A stretch of DNA of 64,000 nt, from NCBI GenBank assembly GCA_025766275.1, contig JAFKAC010000072.1, positions 238,281 to 302,280 on the forward strand. The letters run 5' to 3'. This DNA comes from Lactarius indigo (taxonomy: Eukaryota > Basidiomycota > Agaricomycetes > Russulales > Russulaceae). A model generated the notes under the pieces. The model saw only the letters and a list, made by a program, of their open reading frames with translations, did not search any database and had not been told where the DNA came from. The translations under genes and the position numbers were made by a program. Shown here one piece after another: positions 1-10,020 of this stretch; position 1 is the first letter of the stretch, and each line of letters opens with the position of its first letter.

Positions 1-2
1 CA

Positions 3-1103
3 CAAGACGCCGCCAACCTCATCCAAGACGACGAAGAAACCGTGGTACAACAGGTCCGCCTCACTCCGTACACACCTGCAGACCTGTGAACGGGGCATAT
101 CACCGCTCAAGAGTGGGCTGCAGTCCTACAGAGGTTCCCCGACCCGACTCAGCAGCCCGACGATGAGCAGCAGCATGCCGTCCCTCACATCTTCCGGGAT
201 GACGACGGCAATCGAGAACCCATTGCCGTTATCCCCCCGTGTGACGACCTCATCGGCACATGGGGAATTCTCCCTGCCGACCGCCCCCTCGAAGACCCAA
301 CTGGAGTTAGAAGCAGTGGAGGACTGGTGGAGAGTGGCGAAGGAGTGGGCCGATGAACAATTGCGCTTAGCGCAGAAGAGATTGAGCGAGTTGCGGCAGT
401 GCAGGCAGCGCTCCCTAACGACGAAACTCACGTTGACGATGAAGATTACTACCTGGTCAGACACCCCCTCCTTCGAACGCACAGCCACCCTACTAATCCC
501 CGAATCACCCCATGGCTCGTCCACACCGACGGCACCGCCATGTCTCGAGGACGTGTGCGACTGCCTGGCGTCGCACTTCACACCCCCATTATGCACGACG
601 ATGACCCTGCGCAGGTCCTTGTGCTTGAAGGGTTCAGGGCGAATCGACAGCCCCATTACATTCACTTCCCCATCACCGGACCCGATGGTGTAGAGAGGAA
701 CGCCAGTCATATTCAGATTGTCAGAGGTGCGAATCCTTTCGTACTGGGGCTCATCCCTGGTTCTCCCCATCTCTATGGCAAACCCCTGTACGCCTTCCCG
801 ATGCTATTGGCCACAGGACGCACCTTCATTGCCCACGAGGATCTCGTCATCCTCGCCTCCAACAAGGTTACGGACCGCGCGTTAAACCACATCAGGGATG
901 AATCCCTGACTGCGGAGGTGACACGCTACCGGGCAGCTGCGTATGAAGAAGAGCGGCTTGCGGCCTGTATCTGTCAACTTCAGGCCATGCGGCTGTCGGC
1001 GAGGGACGACAAGCGAGACTGTATTTACCGGTTGGAAAGGGCTAACGTATTCGAGCGGCTTAGTGATGAGCAGTCCACTTGGCCGGCGCGAGACTTTTGG
1101 TGA
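3..1103 (+). pseudogene. E1 polyprotein C-terminal region, post-chromodomain domain
   Basis: In the frame of the long ORF ending at 1103 the sequence runs from the window edge with a motif ITAQEW..LQRFP, matching ITQQEW..IQRRFP in E2. In-frame TGA codons sit at 87-89 and 354-356. From about 400 the frame is open for 234 codons and contains the block shared with E2: NPFVLGLI, GKPLYA, FIAHEDL, DESLTAE and, near the end, IYRLERAN. The short stretch around 300-400 looks coding in another frame (WADEQLRLA), so a frame change lies before about 400. I do not recognise the domain; its role in the element is unknown. Confidence 0.7.
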
Positions 1104-1120
1104 GTCTGGAGTCTCACGCT

Positions 1121-1130
1121 GAAAAGGGGG
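1121..1130 (+). promoter_or_regulatory. Polypurine tract of E1
   Basis: GAAAAGGGGG lies three bases upstream of the LTR start TGTTACGG. This is the expected position of the plus-strand primer of an LTR retrotransposon. E2 has the same tract in the same place. Confidence 0.75.
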
Positions 1131-1133
1131 TGA

Positions 1134-1592
1134 TGTTACGGTTGTATGTGTCGGACCCTTACTGTACCGGTTGTGGCTACGGCGGTAAGGTAGATTAGTC
1201 ACGGACTCGGGGTTTACGATAGGAGTTAGGTGTTGAGAGATGACTTGATCCTAGTACAGGTAGTAGTAGTATTAGGATTGCGCTAGTTACGCGATACGTT
1301 GGACGCTAGATTACTGTGACTCACGCAGCGCTTGAAAGCCTGCGCGTTTCTGTATTTAAGGTAGTTGCGAAAGACCAAGATACGCCATCTTGGTCTTCTT
1401 CAATTGTCATTTGTCATGCACTCTCATCTCGAGTCTTGTTCCCCTTATCCTGGATAAGGGCGTCGTTGTTATACTAGTATCTTCAAACATCTAGATTCTG
1501 CCTTCGTGCCATACGCTCTCGGAGCATGATTAGCTAAGTCACCAGTCGCCTTAACCGAGCTCAAGTTGAGCTAACATTGTGACGACGTTACA
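1134..1592 (+). repeat. 3' LTR of E1
   Basis: It begins TGTTACGG right after the polypurine tract and ends near CGTTACA, giving TG...CA with short inverted ends. It has a TATA-like TATTTAA at 1353 and, 34 nt downstream, the right arm of a perfect 11-bp hairpin (1371-1381 pairs with 1387-1397, 5-nt loop). The right edge is uncertain by a few bases because E2's LTR abuts it. Confidence 0.65.
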
Positions 1593-2066
1593 ACCAGCGT
1601 GAGTCTGACTTGGACACGAGAAAGGTGTAATCGACTTAGTGAAAGTCTGGCGAATGGGGATCACGTGTCAACCCAACGCTGGCTGAACAGGGGCTTTCAA
1701 GGCACATGCTGCAGCAAAAATGAAGAAGGCTATCCTTGGTGGATAGTAGCGGAGGTACTCTCAGCCCGAGGCTAAGGCAAACAAGAGATGAGTAAAAAGG
1801 GGTGGATTGAAGAAGACCAAGATGGGGACTCTTGGTCTTCCAGAGTGACTACTTATACAAGTACACGCGGGCTTTGAAGCACCGCTGGAACAATAACTAA
1901 CGAATAGCATATCTAGCTCGAACCCTAGTATCACTATCCTAGGAGTGAGTCATAAGAACCACAATCACATGTGTCTACTTATGCTGACTGATATGATGTA
2001 AGTGTCCATGACTAATACAACAGTCGGACCATAGTCATAACCGGTCACAAGTTGGAGTCTGTAACA
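1586..2066 (-). repeat. 3' LTR of E2
   Basis: Almost identical to 9396-9880 over its whole length, with scattered single differences. On the plus strand it ends GTCTGTAACA at 2066, as does the other copy. The outermost 12-15 bases differ from the right LTR, so the left boundary (1586-1593) is approximate. It contains the same arm-and-loop hairpin in the leader (AAGACCAAGAT at 1813-1823). Confidence 0.85.
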
Positions 2067-2069
2067 TTA

Positions 2070-2078
2070 CCCCCTTTT
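2070..2078 (-). promoter_or_regulatory. Polypurine tract of E2
   Basis: Read on the minus strand this is AAAAGGGGG, three bases before the 3' LTR begins TGTTACAG. Same tract and spacing as in E1. Confidence 0.75.
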
Positions 2079-2099
2079 CAGATGCGAGGCCCACCTCAA

Positions 2100-2974
2100 A
2101 TGAAAGCCGACAGTGGCCAATTCTTCTGCACCTCCTCAATCCGCCAAAACATGTTAGCCCTCTCCAACCTATAAATGGAGTCGAGCTTATCTTGTGTGAC
2201 ATTAGCCAACTGAAGCCTAATCTCCCTCATGCGCGTCAGCAGTCAATCCTCATGGAACGCCACCACTCAGTAGCGGTGAATTTCAGTGGTGAGGGATTCG
2301 TCTCCTATCTTCTTGAGGGCATGGTCCGTGGTGTTCCCTTCCTTGATCATGATAAGGTCTTCATGAGCGATGAAGGCTCGGTCATTGTGAGGGCGGTGAG
2401 GTTTGGCATATAAGGGTTGGCTGTAGACGTACAGCGATCCATTCACCAACCCTAGTACGAAGGGGTTGCCGCACATAATCACCTGCACATGGTCGGCATC
2501 TACAACCTGCCCTCTGGGGAGCTTGACCTTGAAGGGAATCGTATTGGGTCCCCTATTGCGCCGGAATCCTTCTGGCACCAGGAGGGATGTGGGGTCATCT
2601 TCAGGAGATCTGGGCTCATGGGGTGCCACTCTGAAGACTCGGATGTCTCCTCGGTACATGGGGTCTCCGTTGGTGTAGACGACGTAAGGGGTAGCATCAG
2701 GATTGTCAGTGTGGTGGCGTGTTCTAAGGAATGAGTGGCTTGCCAGGTATTGATCGCTATCGTCATAGATAGCGTCACCATCCTCCAGTACTTCTGCCTT
2801 GCCTTCCTCGCCTTTCTTCTCATCTCCGCCATGTGCAGTTGCTCATCCTGCCACTTGCGTGCCATCTCCTTCCACTGCATCTCCCATGCTCGGAGTGATT
2901 GCACACTCGTCAGCGCTCAGGAGAGCCACTCAAAGGGTAGCAAGTTCTTCAGCAGTGATGGGGGTGGTGTTGAA
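2100..2974 (-). pseudogene. E2 post-chromodomain C-terminal domain
   Basis: In the same frame as pol, after a TAA at 2975-2977, the region 2267-2659 encodes a block homologous to the E1 tail: PEGFRRNR, NPFVLGLV, QPLYAKP, FIAHEDL, GDESLTTE. A further piece near 2150-2190 has IYRLERAN. A helix-rich segment (WQDEQLHMAE, near 2840) is coding-like in a different frame, as in E1. In-frame stops interrupt it. The function is not recognised. It lies between the chromodomain and the polypurine tract, where most gypsy elements have nothing. Confidence 0.6.
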
Positions 2975-5900
2975 TCATTGGTTGGTGTCGGGGTCGATGA
3001 GGTTGTAAGTGGGGGAGGTGTCGTTGGTGAGGACCCCTCCGGTAGGTAAGGGGAACCTCCTTTGGATGGCATCCCACTCTTGCTGGGTGATAAACCCCTC
3101 TTCGTCGGGGACATCTTCAGGAGCTCTGAAGGTGTGCCGCATGTTACAGGCCACGGCACCCCTTGCGAGATGTTTGGCAAGTGTAGGGTTTGGTGTGGAG
3201 GCATCAATGGGAGTAGTCATGGAAGAGTGGATAGTAGAAGTGGGGGATGGAGACTCAGCTTGACATCGAATTGACCTTATATGTATTTCTTGGTCGGGGT
3301 TTGAAGCCTTGAAGTCCCAAATGGCTTGGTCAGCAAAGACATCATCCTTATTGACCCACTGGTTGTCCGAGTCTGGGTATCCCTTCCATTTCACAAGGTA
3401 TTGTAGCTGACATCTTCTGCCGAATTGCCGAGAGTCCAGAATCTTCTCGACTTCGTATTCTTCTTCATTATTGACCAAATCAGGTGGTGGGCACTAATAG
3501 TTTGGTCCATGCGTGGGTGTTTCGCGATAAGGCATGAGAAGGTCTATGTGGAAGATGTCATGGATACTCCACTGTGTGGGAAGTTCAAGACGATAATTGA
3601 CAGGGAACATCACCTGGACGACCTTAAATGGTCCATGCTGTTTGGCAGCTAGTTTTGCAGTTGGCTGATATGTGCGTAGGTGGCATCCTTCAAGCCATAC
3701 CAAATCGCCTTCTTTGAATTTGGGCATTTCCTTGTGTTTGACCCATGACTTCTGTGCCCTGAACATGCAGGAGAAGGCGCGCTGTCGTGCCTGTTTGAAT
3801 TGATCCAGTCGTAGGGATACTTGTGGAATAGGGGAAGGTCTATCAATCCAATCAGCACAGGGGTTGAACCCTGATAAGAGGAAGAAAGGGGACTCCCACA
3901 TGGTTTTGTTAGGCCAGTTATTATGCGTGAATTCTGCCATAGGAAGATAACGAACCCAGTCGTCTTGGCACTCATTTACCCAAAAGCGGAGATATTGTTC
4001 TAGCCATTGGTTTGTTCGCTCTGATTGGCCATCGGTTCTGGGGTGATAAGCAGTTGAGATGTTTTGACTGATGCCAAGAATCTTGCATATCTCCCGCATG
4101 AACTTGGATGCGAAGCATGGATCTCAATCACTGATAACACACGAGGGGAGTCCAAATCATGGAAATACATGGGAGACGTACAGAGTGGCCATCCCTTTGG
4201 CTGTTACTTCTTCGTTGCAGGGGATGAAAACAGCGGCTTTGGTACAGTCATGGTCTGTTACCGTTAGGATGGAGTCGTATCCACGGGAGATGGGAAGTTT
4301 GGTGATGAAGTCCACTTCAATGGTTTTGAATGGTAGGGCTTCTGGTTTGGGATAAATAGGCTGTAGGGGCACGCAAATAGGACGAAGGTTGATTTTGTGT
4401 CGCTGACATTCTGCGCAGCCCTTGACATAGTCTGTGACGTCGTTCTTCATTTGTGGCCACCAGTAGTGTTGTTCTGTAAGATGTAGGGTTCGTTTGATAC
4501 CTGGGTGGCCATAGACAGGAGGATCGTGGTGGGCAGCAATGATAGTTCGTTTATCGTGAATTCTGCCGGTGACGACCTGGTGTCCGTCCTTGTACCATGT
4601 TCCTTCGATGTCTTTTAGTCTATGCGCATCGATCCAAGGTTTCAACTTAGCTGGATCTTGTTCATAAATGGGGTATTCTGGGGTCATGTCTATTGGCAGG
4701 ATTTCCAGTCTCCAATGCTGGCATTGTAGGTCTTCGAACGTGGTTGCGCATGCGAAGACTTCCTCCGGTAATACTGTTATTCCTTTGTTGTCATTTTCTC
4801 CTTGGTCATAATCCAGTCTTCGTGATAATGCGTTGGCTCGTCCGTTGGAAGTCCCTTTGATGTGGTGAATTTCGAAGTTGTATTCAGAAAGCTCAAGTAC
4901 TTCCCTGGCTACACACCTGCTGATCTTTTGTGGCGATTTCCAGTATTGCAAGTTGAGATGATTGGAGAAGACTTTAATTTTGTGGGGAGAGCCTGCTAGG
5001 AGAGGCCTCCAATGGCGAAAGGCTTTGACAATTGCTAGGAGTTCAAGGTCATAGATATCATAGTTTCGTTTGGCTTCATTGAGGGTGGATGAGTAGTAGC
5101 CAATAGGGTGTCGTTTGCCGTCTGCTTTGCGCTGAAGGAGGACCGCCCCTATCACAAATCCCGAAGCGTCGACTTCTAACTCGAATTGTTGGGCAAGGTT
5201 GGGGTGTGCTAGAACTGGCTTGCTGGTAACAAGGGTTTTGAGGTCTTGGAATGCCTTTTCTTCTTCTGTTCCCCAGTGCCATTTGGTGTCCTTGTGCATG
5301 AGTTTATTGAGCGGTCGTGCTTTGGTTGCAAAACCTCATATGAAAGGTCGGTAAAAGTTGCAAAAGCCAAGAAAAGAGCGGACGTCCTTAACTTTGGTTG
5401 GCATAGGCCAGTTTTTGATGCCGGAAATTTTGACGGGGTCCATGCGTGTCACCCCCTTTTCAAGGATTACCCCCAGGTAATCCATGCATGGGGAGTGGAA
5501 AAGACATTTCTCAAGTTTGTAGTATAGGTCGTGCTCTGCGGATACACGGAGGACATCTTGGACTGCCTCAATGTGGTCTTGGAGAGAGTGAGTGAGTCCG
5601 GTTGCGATGCCAATGTCATCCATGTATACCCAGATAACCGTGCTGCGTGCTTCGTGTTTGGTTATGATGTCTCTAAATATGAAGTTCATCATGGTCTGGA
5701 ACATTGCAGGGGAGTTGTTTAAGCCAAAAAACATCACCGTTGGTTCAAATAGTCCATATCGTGTTTTGAACGTGGCCTTTTCTTCATCTCCCTCTTTGAT
5801 ACGTATGTTGTTATACCCCCATCTAATGTCAAGTTTGGTGTAGATGTGGGCATTGCTTAGGTCAGTAATAAGGTCAGAGATGAGGGGAAGGGGGTATTGG

Positions 5901-6868
5901 TTGCGAATAGTGACTGCGTTGATTTTTCGATAGTCTTGTACCGGTCGTAGTTTCCCATCCTTCTTTTTGATGAAGAAGAAGGAGGATGCGTAGGGGGATT
6001 TGGAAGGTCGTATGTAACCCTTCTTCAATTGTTCATTTATCCATTCGCGTAGCTTCTTGTCTTCTTCTTGGGTCATTGGGTATATTTTACAGTCGATGGC
6101 GTCAGCTGTTCCTGGTTTGAACTCGATTGCATGGTCCCAGGGTCTACTGGGAGGGAACCTATCCGATGCTTCTTCACTAAAGAGACATTCAAATTCTTGA
6201 TATTCTGAGGGTAACTCAGCTTTCGTGGTGTATTGTTGAGCGGCGATGGCAAGGTCCATAGCCGTTGCTCTGATTTGGCAGTCTTCCTCGAATTGTTGTT
6301 GTTGCTCATTGGTGATGACGCAGGAGTGTATGACTTCATATTTGTCATTTTGTATGGATGAGGCTGCCACCATGGGTGTGATTCGTTCGATGTGGGGATT
6401 GACTGATCTGATGATGATAGGGAGCATATTTTCATGTATGGCTGCTTGCGACCATTTGATGTGAGGGTCGTATATGGCAAGCCATGGGTATCCTAGTACA
6501 ACATCTTCGTCTCCTATATCGGTGATAAGGAAGTGTATTTCCTTATTAATTCCTTTAGTTTGTATATCAACATCAACATAATGGGTGATACGTCCCGATC
6601 TGTTTTCTGTGTTGTTGATGTTCCATATCTTTTTTGGGACGTCTAGTGGTTTGGTTCCAAACCTCATCCTTTTGACGAAGGATGGCCTCATGAAGCAGTG
6701 GGTTGCTCCTGAGTTGACTAGTGCTCGTATGTTGGCCATTGCGTAACTGGTGCAAATCGATACTGGAACTCTCATAGAACGATAGCGAGTTGTGATTACA
6801 CTGTTACAATTTACCGCCCTTACCCAGGCCAATGGGTTCAGGCATCCTGAAAACCCTCCTTCTTCCAC
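2975..6868 (-). pseudogene. E2 pol: protease, reverse transcriptase, RNase H, integrase, chromodomain
   Basis: One frame carries all domains in order. The protease is near 6720 with LVNSGATH where Asp is expected in place of Asn. RT has LDIRWGYNN and a YMDD catalytic motif near 5620. RNase H starts with EVDASG near 5170 but has Asn where Asp is expected at two metal positions (SNH and RANALSR). The integrase has an HHCC zinc finger (HX..H, CAECQRH) and core (IEVDF, then STAYHPRTDGQSER). The chromodomain is [25 protein letters not shown] near 3370-3460. In-frame stops are TGA at 5336-5338, 4157-4159 and 4124-4126, TAG at 3494-3496 and TAA at 2975-2977. The pol frame is -1 relative to gag. Confidence 0.9.
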
Positions 6869-8517
6869 AATTGTTGGAGGATGATGTCTTTTACGTTGTC
6901 TGATTCTCCTGCTACTCCATTAAGCCAGTCGCTGGTGCGCTGTTGAGGGGGTGTCTCTTGGACCGCCCTGGTAGCGACTTCATCTTCTTGTTGATGGTAG
7001 TCGGTATCGACATATCGACTATTTGATGCTGGGGGTTGATATCCCCTTTGTGGTTGTCTGCAATCTCGAGCCATGTGTCCATCCTTTCCACAGTTGTAAC
7101 AGGTGACTGGCCTTTGGTTGTTACACCCTCCTCCTCTCTGTAGGAATCCCCCTCGTGGTCCATACAGGGGTTGTGGGGCGAGTAGTTCTTCCGCTCCCAT
7201 TAGTCATCCTCGAATTTGATCTGCCGATGTATCCATAGCATTTGGATCCCTCGGAAGATTCCTAGGCTGCCACGAACTTCTTGGCGGCCCCTGCCACAGG
7301 CATTGTCACTGTGATTTTTCTTGTCTTTGTGGCGCTCCTTTGTTGAGCATGGCTTTGAGATGCATGTATTGCTGCTGACGAGTAGTAGTGGCTTCTTTCC
7401 ATTCACGATAATTTTGTGGGGTGTCGAGGGTGTATACCTTGGAGTAAAGGTCGGTAGGCAATCCACTTGCAAATAAGTTGAGTGTCTGGGGATCATTAAG
7501 CCAATAATGGGCGCGTCGCACTAGTTGTTCGAATTGGGTACAATACTCATCTAGATTGCCCCCAATCATTTTGAGCCCCTTCTTTAATTCGTATTGGGCT
7601 TGTTCTTGTTCCATGGTGTTCTTGAAACGTTGCATGAAACTTTGTGTGACTTCATTCCATAGTCCTTCACTAGTACGGGGTATGCCTGTTTGTATCTGGC
7701 CGTTGAGCCAGGTAAGCATTGCCAGTACCCATCCACTGATGTTGATGCCTTTAATGTATGATAGAAAAAGTAAGGCTCATTGATATGGCATGGCCATGAT
7801 GCCTTTGTCTGCGTTCATGCCCCAGTAGACATGCCATTGCGTAAGGAACACTTCTACCTTGGTGCGTTCTCCATCGAAAACTGTAGGTGCCTCACCAGCT
7901 AATTTGTTATTTTGGGGTGGAATGACGAGACCTGCACCTGGTAATCCTCCCCCCGGATGTCCTCCTCCCAGCGGTCCACCAGGGAACCCTCCAGGGAATT
8001 CTCCAAATCCATACCCTCATGGTGGCGGTCCTCCTCCTCCCAGTAGGTCTCCAGGGGGTCTGCCTCCGCCACTGGGGGGATCAGCTACGTCTGGTCCAAT
8101 GGCTCAATGAATGGCTATGTCATCATCGGTCATACAGTGGCCCATATGTGGGTTGATAGGGGCTAGTATAGCCCTTGCCTCTTCTGCGATTCGTCATTGT
8201 TCTTCTCAGGCCAGCTGTTCTACTGTGTCAGTGGCCAATTGTACTTCTTCTCGTGTTATAGTGGTGGTAGCCATGGCGACTGCTGGGCTATGGACGTGAA
8301 TTACTTCTGGTTTGATTGGGTGAATGGTAAGGGACTCAGTTTGTTGTATAATGCGATCACCAATGGCTCCTAGGCTGGTGTCTTCTGCCAGTGTGCTTCC
8401 TCTACTTGGTGATTGTTGGCTATCGGAGGCTTCTTCTCCACTGATTCCTTCGTCAGTATGTTCCTGTGCTTGTCCGTCGATGGGTCCGTAATCTGCACGG
8501 CTATTGAGCTCTTGCAC
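6838..8517 (-). pseudogene. E2 gag with zinc knuckle
   Basis: The capsid-like (retrotrans_gag) core is open from 7719 (WLNGQIQTG ... SFMQRFKN ... FEQLVRRAHYW). It is followed by a CCHC knuckle CYNCGKDGHMARDC near 7060-7105 and ends in TGA at 6838-6840. Upstream in the same frame are a glycine/proline-rich linker (7860-8110) and an acidic N-terminal part opened by Met at 8517. In-frame stops before the core (for example PYQ-stop-ALLF near 7775) break it. The gag stop lies 9 nt past a -1 slippery site. Confidence 0.8.
6850..6856 (-). promoter_or_regulatory. -1 ribosomal frameshift site at E2 gag/pol junction
   Basis: On the minus strand the heptamer is GGGTTTT, read in the gag frame as G GGT TTT, the canonical X XXY YYZ layout. 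Slipping back one base gives GGG TTT TCA, which is exactly the pol frame (GGFSGCLNP). The gag stop TGA follows at 6838-6840. A short hairpin (CCCA ... TGGG) follows about 10-25 nt downstream. Confidence 0.75.
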
Positions 8518-8721
8518 GTTGATGTCACAGTTATAGTTTCTTCCGGCTGGTCGTACGATATCCCAGCGATGGTCTATGGGGTTCCAAGTAACATCAGTCC
8601 AACAGAGGTGTTCGAAATTGAACTCAACGGGTCAAAAACAGTTAGGACCGTTGAACTCTACAAAATATCCAGTGTCTTCTCCTCGTTCTCTCCACTGAGC
8701 TGCTCCTAAGAATCTTGTTGG

Positions 8722-9294
8722 TGTTGATAAGAGACCTGTGCGCACTTAGCAGCTCTAATGGACTTATAGATAACGGACTACAGTAGATTAGATTATTTTG
8801 ATCTGTACAATCTGGACTATGACATCACATGTATATGACATCACTTAGACTGTTCCAGACTTACTATTGTACTACGTTTCTTTGTTCCACTTTTGTTCTT
8901 ATCTTTATTATGATATCATTATGATATCATCCTGCTCTAGATTCTTCTTGTTCTATACGCCTTGTTCTCCATATGCACACTCCTTTGTCCTGATGTAGAA
9001 CAATGCGCTCCTTGTACTTTGTGACCTATGGTTACTTCCCTTGTACTAGTGTCACGCCTCTGTACAGTATAAGTAGACTGCTTGTACGCCCTGGTCCACA
9101 TCAGTTCTCTCACTGCTGTGTGCCAGGTATGTCTTCTCCTCTGTAATACCATGATCAGTTCTCTCACTGCTGTGTGCCAGACACTCTTGCTTTACCTTGC
9201 TTGACTCCTGTTGCTGCTTTCCAGCCACCCAGCCTATCTCACCACAGTCCTCTTAGTCCACTGTGAGTATGCTACCTTTGTGTGCTGTTCATCA
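8722..9294 (+). repeat. Solo LTR A (TGTTGATAAG family)
   Basis: A 573-bp repeat starting TGTTGATAAG and ending TGTTCATCA, flanked by perfect 5-bp duplications GTTGG (8717-8721 and 9295-9299). It matches copies B and C. A TATA-like TATAAGTAG and a twice-repeated segment (cagttctctcactgctgtgt) lie inside. It inserted into the leader of E2, between primer site and gag, so it is younger than E2. Confidence 0.85.
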
Positions 9295-9382
9295 GTTGGT
9301 ACGTTGCAATCTCCTCGTCGCTCGATGTGATATGGATGGAAAGACGTCCACTGGTCTCTGGTCAAGTATGCCACGATGGTGA

Positions 9383-9393
9383 ATCTTGGTCTT
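9383..9393 (-). promoter_or_regulatory. E2 primer-binding site, self-primed type
   Basis: Two bases inside the 5' LTR the minus strand reads AAGACCAAGAT. It does not resemble a tRNA 3' end, but is the exact complement of ATCTTGGTCTT, which lies in the LTR leader (9627-9637) 34 nt after the TATA box. This is the arrangement of Tf1-type self-primed chromoviruses. Confidence 0.7.
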
Positions 9394-9395
9394 AA

Positions 9396-9880
9396 TGTTA
9401 CGCTCCACTGGCGTGAGTCTGACTTGGACATGAGAAAGGCGTAATCAACTTAGCGAAAGTCTGGCGAATGGGGATCACGTGTCAACCCAACACTGGCTGA
9501 ACAGGGGCTTTCAAGGCACACGCTGCAGCGAAAATGAAGAAGGCTATCCTTGGTGGATAGTAGTGGAGGTACTCTCAGCCCGAGGCTAAGGCAAACAAGA
9601 GATGAGTAAAAAGGGGTGGATTGAAGAAGACCAAGATGGGGACTCTTGGTCTTCCAGAGCGACTACTTATACAAGTACATGCGGGCTTTGAAGCGCTGCT
9701 GGAAAAATAACTAATGAATAGTGTATCTAGCTCGAACCCTAGTATCACTATCCTAGGAGTGAGTCATAAGAACCACAATCACATGTGTCTACTTATGCTG
9801 ACTGATACGATGTAAGTGTCCATGACTAATACAACAGTCGGACCGTAGTCATAACCAGTCACAAGTTGGAGTCTGTAACA
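9396..9880 (-). repeat. 5' LTR of E2
   Basis: 485 bp, plus-strand ends TGTTACG ... GTAACA. On the minus strand it holds the TATA box (TATAAG, complement of 9666-9671), then the leader hairpin arms AAGACCAAG/CTTGGTCTT. It is the direct-repeat partner of 1586-2066. Confidence 0.88.
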
Positions 9881-10020
9881 ATACAGATCAGCGAAGAATC
9901 CGCGCTGATAAAAAAGCATCAGAACATACCAAGAAAGCCCGACAAAAGAGGTCACAAGGCATAGTTGATGCAAATAGTGGCCCAAGCTGCCCAAGCCATA
10001 AGAGGGTGCATTCGCAGGAG

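Larger units (their letters stand above)
1..1592 (+). mobile_element. Ty3/gypsy retrotransposon E1, 3' end only
   Basis: The window opens inside the C-terminal part of a gypsy polyprotein, followed by a polypurine tract and a 3' LTR. The 5' part lies left of the window. It is recognised by protein-level similarity of its tail to that of the minus-strand element E2, which does carry protease, RT, integrase and chromodomain. E1 and E2 lie tail to tail, with E2's 3' LTR directly abutting or overlapping E1's LTR end near 1586-1592, so one probably inserted at the edge of the other. Confidence 0.8.
1586..9880 (-). mobile_element. Ty3/gypsy (chromovirus) retrotransposon E2, near full length, decayed
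   Basis: Two about 480-bp direct repeats (about 1586-2066 and 9396-9880) bracket gag, protease, reverse transcriptase, RNase H, integrase, a chromodomain and an extra C-terminal domain, all on the minus strand. A solo LTR of another family (8722-9294) sits inside its leader. Several in-frame stops and active-site substitutions show it can no longer make a working polyprotein. No matching target duplication is visible at the outer ends, because the left end abuts E1's LTR. Confidence 0.9.
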
